The position numbers and the translations under genes were made by a program. Positions 60,290 through 64,000 of a stretch of DNA of 64,000 nt are shown here, in pieces (within the stretch, counting starts at the first letter, position 1; each line of letters starts with the position of its first letter). The DNA is from JBFAPK01 sp040676675 (GTDB taxonomy: Bacteria > Actinomycetota > Actinomycetes > Mycobacteriales > Micromonosporaceae). The notes under the pieces are model-generated. The model had not been told where the DNA came from. It was given only the letters and a program-made list of their open reading frames with translations, and ran no database searches. The stretch spans positions 496,001 through 560,000 of the forward strand of contig NZ_JBFAPK010000001.1 of NCBI RefSeq assembly GCF_040676675.1, given 5' to 3'.

Positions 60290-60757
60290 GTGCTGGCCGC
60301 CGCGCAGCGACTGCGGCGCAGCAGCGAGTTCGCGGCGGCGATCCGGCACGGACGACGCGCGGGCCGCGGTGCCGTGGTCGTACATCTCGACCTTCCGGGC
60401 CCCACCGGTGCCGCCGGCGCGACACCGGACGCCTCGACACCCGACGCCGTGGCCCTCGACGGCCCGGCAACGCCCGAGCCGGCGCGATCCGTCGGGACGG
60501 AGCAGGTCTCCGTTCCGGCCCGCGCCGGCTTTGTGGTGTCCCGGGCCGTCGGCAACGCCGTCGCCCGCAATTCCGTCCGCCGCCGGCTGCGACACCTGGT
60601 CCGCGAGCGACTGGCCGGCCTACCCGCCGGCACCACGCTCGTGGTACGCGCGCTACCCGGCGCCGCGGATCTCTCGTACGCCCGCCTCGGGGCCGACCTC
60701 GACGCGGCGATCGCCGCCGCGCGGACGCCCCGCCGCTCCGGCCGGCGGGCCCCGTGA
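60290..60757 (+). CDS. rnpA: Ribonuclease P protein component with internal insertion
   Basis: 155 residues from a GTG. It begins LAAAQRLRRSSEFAAAIRHGRR, the normal RnpA N-terminus, and has the RNA-binding RNSVRRRLRHLVRERL motif in the second half. Between the first and second beta strands (about 37-75) there is an insertion of about 35 Ala/Pro/Thr-rich residues (for example PDASTPDAVALDGPATPEP) absent from typical 115-125-residue proteins. It assists the catalytic RNA in tRNA 5' maturation. The stop overlaps the next start (GTGA). Confidence 0.95.
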   Translation: MLAAAQRLRRSSEFAAAIRHGRRAGRGAVVVHLDLPGPTGAAGATPDASTPDAVALDGPATPEPARSVGTEQVSVPARAGFVVSRAVGNAVARNSVRRRLRHLVRERLAGLPAGTTLVVRALPGAADLSYARLGADLDAAIAAARTPRRSGRRAP

Positions 60758-61047
60758 CCGGCGGACCCACCGTGACGCGGCCCGCGACACTCGGTGCCCG
60801 AGTGCTGGCAGGACCCATCATCGCGTACCGTCGTTGGATAAGCCCGGCACTGCCGGCCCGCTGTCGGTTCTACCCGTCGTGCAGCGCGTACGCCCTGGAG
60901 GCGGTCGCCCGGCACGGTGCTCTCCGGGGAGCCGGTCTCGCGGTCTGGCGGCTGCTGCGCTGCCACCCCTTCCACCCCGGCGGATACGACCCGGTACCCG
61001 AGCCGGGCGGCCGCCGCCGTGACGACGTGACTGGAGTCCCGAATTGA
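60754..61047 (+). CDS. yidD: Membrane protein insertion efficiency factor YidD
   Basis: 97 residues, GTG start overlapping rnpA. The core is AGPIIAYRRWISPALPARCRFYPSCSAYALEAV with the conserved Cys residues (seen in parts), then CHPFHPGGYDPVP. It is thought to aid YidC-dependent membrane insertion. It is coupled to yidC by a TTGA overlap. Confidence 0.96.
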   Translation: MTGGPTVTRPATLGARVLAGPIIAYRRWISPALPARCRFYPSCSAYALEAVARHGALRGAGLAVWRLLRCHPFHPGGYDPVPEPGGRRRDDVTGVPN

Positions 61048-62048
61048 GTCTCGACTGGATCTACTGGGCGATCTCGTGGATCCTGCTGTTCTGGCACTCG
61101 GCGTGGGACACGATCGGGGTGTCGGTCAACGCCGTCCTGGGCACCAACTGGGCGTGGATCCTCTCGATCATCTTCCTGGTGGTCACCGTACGGGTGATCC
61201 TCTTCCCGGTCTTCGTCAAGCAGATCAAGTCGCAGCGTGCGATGCAGGCGCTGCAGCCCAAGGTCAAGGAACTGCAGGAGAAGCACAAGGGTGACCGGGA
61301 GACGCTCCAGAAAGAGATGATGGAGCTGTACCGGGCGGAGAAGGCCAACCCGCTGATGGGCTGCCTTCCGATGTTCCTGCAGATCCCGGTCTTCCTCGGC
61401 CTCTTCCACGTGCTGAAGCGGCTCAACCCGGGCAACGGACAGAAGACCCTGTACGGCTGGACGGTCGACCAGTTCGACAACGCGGCCAGCGCGAAGCTCT
61501 TCAACGCGCCGATCTCGGGTCGGTTCGGCTCCACCGCCGACGAGCTGGCCCGGCTGGGCGCCAGCGGCAGCACCGTCAAGGTCGTCGCCGGCATCCTGGT
61601 TTGCATCATGATCGCCACCACGTTCCTGACCAGCAAGCAGATGATCCGCCGTACCGGCCGGGCGGAGGACCCGCAGCAGCGGATGATCCAGAACCTGATG
61701 CTCTACGGCATCCCGGTCTCGCTGCTGGTCTCGGGCTCGATCTTCCCGATCGGTGTGATCATCTACTGGGTCACGAACAACCTGTTCACGCTCGGCCAGC
61801 AGCAGTGGGTGCTGCGCAAGTACCCGCCGCCGCCCACCGCCACCAAGGGCGCGAAGCCGGGTGCCCCGAGCGCACCGCGCAAGGCCGCCCAGCCGGCGAA
61901 GACCACCGGACTCTTCGGCCGCTCGAAGCCGACGAACGGGGCGCAGCCGCCGGCCAAGCCGGCGGTGGACACCCGGGCGCTCGCGCCGAAGCCGGGTGCC
62001 AAGCCGATCAACCCCAAGAAGGGACGCCCGGCCAAGCGGCAGGGCTGA
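61044..62048 (+). CDS. yidC: Membrane protein insertase YidC/Oxa1
   Basis: 334 residues, TTG start overlapping the yidD stop. An N-terminal membrane helix, then the Oxa1 core: IFLVVTVRVILFPVFVKQIKSQR with the conserved groove Arg, the cytoplasmic coiled hairpin VKELQEKHKGDRETLQKEMMEL, and NPLMGCLPMFLQIPVFLGLF. Two further helices follow (VVAGILVCIMIATTFL; SLLVSGSIFPIGVIIYW). The C-terminal tail is basic and Pro-rich (KPINPKKGRPAKRQG). It inserts membrane proteins alone or with SecYEG. Confidence 0.97.
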   Translation: MSLDWIYWAISWILLFWHSAWDTIGVSVNAVLGTNWAWILSIIFLVVTVRVILFPVFVKQIKSQRAMQALQPKVKELQEKHKGDRETLQKEMMELYRAEKANPLMGCLPMFLQIPVFLGLFHVLKRLNPGNGQKTLYGWTVDQFDNAASAKLFNAPISGRFGSTADELARLGASGSTVKVVAGILVCIMIATTFLTSKQMIRRTGRAEDPQQRMIQNLMLYGIPVSLLVSGSIFPIGVIIYWVTNNLFTLGQQQWVLRKYPPPPTATKGAKPGAPSAPRKAAQPAKTTGLFGRSKPTNGAQPPAKPAVDTRALAPKPGAKPINPKKGRPAKRQG

Positions 62049-62055
62049 CCCGTGC

Positions 62056-62085
62056 GCTGCCGGCGGCGATCCTGCCGCCGGCAGC
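62056..62085 (+). terminator. Hairpin between yidC and jag
   Basis: 12-bp perfect stem GCTGCCGGCGGC/GCCGCCGGCAGC with a 6-base loop, 7 bp beyond the yidC stop. It may terminate or attenuate transcription before jag; the 224-bp gap is otherwise empty. Confidence 0.7.
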
Positions 62086-62272
62086 GGGTGGGAGTTCGGA
62101 GTTCCGTGCAGCCGCCAGCGCGCTCGGCGCCGGATCCGGATTCCGCCGCGCAGCGCCGCGGTCACGGGCGAGACTGCCCGAAGAGACGTGCCTGTGGAGT
62201 ACGGCGATCTCCCGCCGACCACGGGAACCAGCGGACCGTACGGTCCGGCCGAGCGAGTACGGAGATGAGACC

Positions 62273-62899
62273 GTGACCGACACCAGCATTCCGCGCGCCG
62301 AGCAGCCGCTCGACGAAGAGGTCGACCCGATCGTGGTCGCGGCGCAGGACGACGCCGTCGCTGTGGACGAGGACCTGGACGACGAGGAAGAGGCCGACGA
62401 GGAGCCCGTCGAGGAGAAGGCGACGAGCGGCAGCACGGACAGCGAACTCTTCCGCCAGAGCGAGATCGCCGCTGACTACGTGGAAGGTCTCCTGGACATC
62501 CTCGACTACGACGGCGACATCGACGAGCTGGTCTCGGGCGGCCGGCCGGTCGTCGAGGTGGTCGGCGGCCGGCTGCAGGCACTGGTCGGCCAGCGCGGCG
62601 CCACCCTGGAGGCGCTCCAGGAACTGGCCCGGCTCGCGGTGTTTCGCCAGACCGGTTCCCCGAGCCGGCTGCTGCTCGACGTCGGCGGCTACCGGGCGAC
62701 CCGCCGCAAGGAACTCGCGGCCGTGGCCAAGAACGCCGTCGAGAAGGTCAAGGAGTACGGCGAGCCGGTCCGCCTCGAACCGATGTCGGCGTTCGAGCGC
62801 AAGTGCGTGCACGACGTGGTCAACGCGATCGCCGGGGTTGAGAGCGAGTCCGAGGGCGTCGAGCCCAACCGGCGCATCGTCGTACGGCCGGTCGACTGA
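62273..62899 (+). CDS. jag: Jag/KhpB-type R3H-KH RNA-binding protein
   Basis: 208 residues from a GTG with GGAG upstream. The N-terminal about 60 residues are very acidic (DEDLDDEEEADEEPVEE). A KH-type domain is at about 85-140 (VVEVVGGRLQALVGQRGATLEALQELA) and the R3H domain at about 150-205 (MSAFERKCVHDVVNAI, with the Arg-x3-His element). The Jag-N domain of other phyla is absent, as is usual in actinobacteria. It binds RNA and is linked to cell-division control elsewhere. Confidence 0.95.
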   Translation: MTDTSIPRAEQPLDEEVDPIVVAAQDDAVAVDEDLDDEEEADEEPVEEKATSGSTDSELFRQSEIAADYVEGLLDILDYDGDIDELVSGGRPVVEVVGGRLQALVGQRGATLEALQELARLAVFRQTGSPSRLLLDVGGYRATRRKELAAVAKNAVEKVKEYGEPVRLEPMSAFERKCVHDVVNAIAGVESESEGVEPNRRIVVRPVD

Positions 62900-62906
62900 C
62901 CGCCCT

Positions 62907-63803
62907 ATGACGCACGACCCCTCCGCGGCGCGAGCCGCGTCCGGCCCGGGTGGCGAGCTGCCGCCCGGGCCGTCCTCCATCCCCGCCCTCGACGCCGACA
63001 CCAGCACCGACGCCGGTGCCGGTGCTCCGGGCCCGGGGAGCGCAGGCGACGCCCCCCTGCCGACCGAACTCTCCGGCGCGGCGCGACGGCTCTTCGGTAC
63101 GCGGCTCGACCTCGCCGCGGCGTACGCCGGGCTGCTCGCCACCGACGGAGTCGTTCGCGGCCTCGTCGGGCCCCGCGAGGCACCCCGGATTTGGGACCGG
63201 CACCTGCTCAACTGCGCCGCGGTCGCCGAGCTGATCCCCGACGGGGCGACGGTACTGGATGTCGGCTCCGGAGCCGGACTGCCCGGTCTCGTGCTCGCGA
63301 TAGCCCGCCCCGACCTCTCGGTCGTCCTGGTCGAGCCGCTCGCCCGGCGTACCGCGTTCCTGGACGAGGCGGTCACGAGGCTCGGGCTGCGGCGGTCGGT
63401 GACGGTCGTCCGCGCCCGCGCCGAGGAGTACCTGGCCGGCGATCCGCACGCCCGCCCGCTGGGCGATGTCGTCACGGCCCGAGCGGTCGCGCCGCTGGAC
63501 CGGTTGGCCGGCTGGTGCCTACCGTTGGCCAGGGTCGGCGGGCGGCTGCTCGCGCTCAAGGGCGCCTCGGCGGAGGATGAGATCACGGAGCACCGCGATG
63601 CCGTGGAGCGCCTCGGCGGCGGTGAGCCGGTGGTACGGCGCTGCGGGATCGAGGTGATCGACCCTCCGACGACGGTGGTGGAGGTGGTCCGGGAACGGGC
63701 GGTACCGCCACCCGGAGGGAAGGCTGCTCGCCGCTCCGCGCGGCCGGCCCGGGACGACGGTGCCACCGAGGCCCGGCGGAAGGGTTCGCGCCGCCGACGG
63801 TGA
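62907..63803 (+). CDS. rsmG: 16S rRNA (guanine-N7) methyltransferase RsmG with N-terminal extension
   Basis: 298 residues from the ATG seven bases after jag. The first about 55 residues are Pro/Gly/Ala-rich and not part of the family. The methyltransferase core has WDRHLLNCAAVAELIPDGATVLDVGSGAGLPGLVLA (SAM-binding segment, seen in parts), then VTARAVAPLDRLAGW and LLALKGASAEDEI. It methylates G527 (E. coli numbering) of 16S rRNA; loss gives low-level streptomycin resistance. The C-terminus is Arg-rich. Confidence 0.95.
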   Translation: MTHDPSAARAASGPGGELPPGPSSIPALDADTSTDAGAGAPGPGSAGDAPLPTELSGAARRLFGTRLDLAAAYAGLLATDGVVRGLVGPREAPRIWDRHLLNCAAVAELIPDGATVLDVGSGAGLPGLVLAIARPDLSVVLVEPLARRTAFLDEAVTRLGLRRSVTVVRARAEEYLAGDPHARPLGDVVTARAVAPLDRLAGWCLPLARVGGRLLALKGASAEDEITEHRDAVERLGGGEPVVRRCGIEVIDPPTTVVEVVRERAVPPPGGKAARRSARPARDDGATEARRKGSRRRR

Positions 63804-64000
63804 GGGCCGTCCTGCACAGTGACGGTCGCCCTGCAGTGGCATCTTCCTGTGGCGACGGCCGTCCTTGCGGTGACGGAGACGCTCGGGCGGCGAGCGGCGG
63901 CGGCCGCCGCTCGCCGCCTTCGGCGCACGGCCGGGCCCGACAACGACTCTTCGGTACGCGACACGGGCAGCCTTTCGCCCGACGGCGGTACCGGGATGGT
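63804..64000. other. Intergenic region after rsmG
   Basis: 197 bp to the window edge with no supported gene. It contains a diverged direct repeat, GGCCGTCC-x-GTGACGG, at 63805-63825 and 63857-63876. In related genomes parA/parB usually follow, but no part of them or a parS site is seen here. Confidence 0.5.

Noticed and set aside
63804..64000. parS or the start of parA after rsmG
   Set aside because: No GTTTCACGTGAAAC-like 14-mer and no ParA coding sequence is visible before the window ends.

Overview
This is a very GC-rich actinobacterial chromosome segment carrying the replication origin. The gene order around oriC is dnaA-dnaN-gnd-recF-dciA-gyrB-gyrA-DUF3566 on one side and rpmH-rnpA-yidD-yidC-jag-rsmG on the other. 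Together with a DLW-39 peptide gene between tRNA-Ile(GAT) and tRNA-Ala(TGC), SigE-type and ECF41 sigma factors, and frequent GTG/TTG and leaderless starts, this points to the family Micromonosporaceae (Micromonospora or a close relative). The genus is an inference from gene order and protein character; no search was run.

Layout. 1-11.2 kb: a membrane-anchored HTH protein, then a leucine/branched-chain catabolism set on the minus strand (acyl-CoA dehydrogenase, carboxyltransferase, HMG-CoA lyase, biotin carboxylase, TetR). The set is split by a membrane protein, a two-component system and a Tat-exported protein. 11.3-16.1 kb: a TPR protein and an HSP90-family ATPase as a tight pair. 16.3-20.6 kb: an MFS exporter, a VanZ-like protein, and a TetR/membrane protein/hydrolase operon with twin operators. 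20.7-30.8 kb: sulfurtransferase, SGNH hydrolase, ECF sigma plus candidate anti-sigma, proS, an rfbC-like epimerase, CBS protein, SufE, YbaK-type deacylase, hydrolase and SoxR. 30.9-43.9 kb: TetR/FAD-monooxygenase pair, a giant P-type ATPase with a translationally coupled 44-codon ORF, a permease-prefix protein, FAD oxidoreductase, ECF41 sigma, and a LysR/EamA/NmrA cluster. 43.9-64 kb: two tRNAs, DLW-39, then the conserved origin region.

Replication and gyrase genes run leftward from oriC (about 56.6-57.5 kb). The ribosomal/RNase P/membrane-insertion operon runs rightward from about 59.9 kb. DnaA boxes occur in oriC, upstream of dnaA, and, unexpectedly, as a four-box cluster between gyrB and gyrA.

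The most unusual observations are these. Short tandem repeats sit on or just beyond the 3' ends of several genes, and in some of them each unit carries a copy of the stop triplet. An HSP90-like ATPase is paired with a roughly 990-residue TPR protein. The P-type ATPase has a degenerate first ATPase half. A DnaA-box cluster precedes gyrA. The carboxylase set encodes no biotin carrier domain. Several leaderless promoters have a repressor palindrome inside the -35/-10 spacer.
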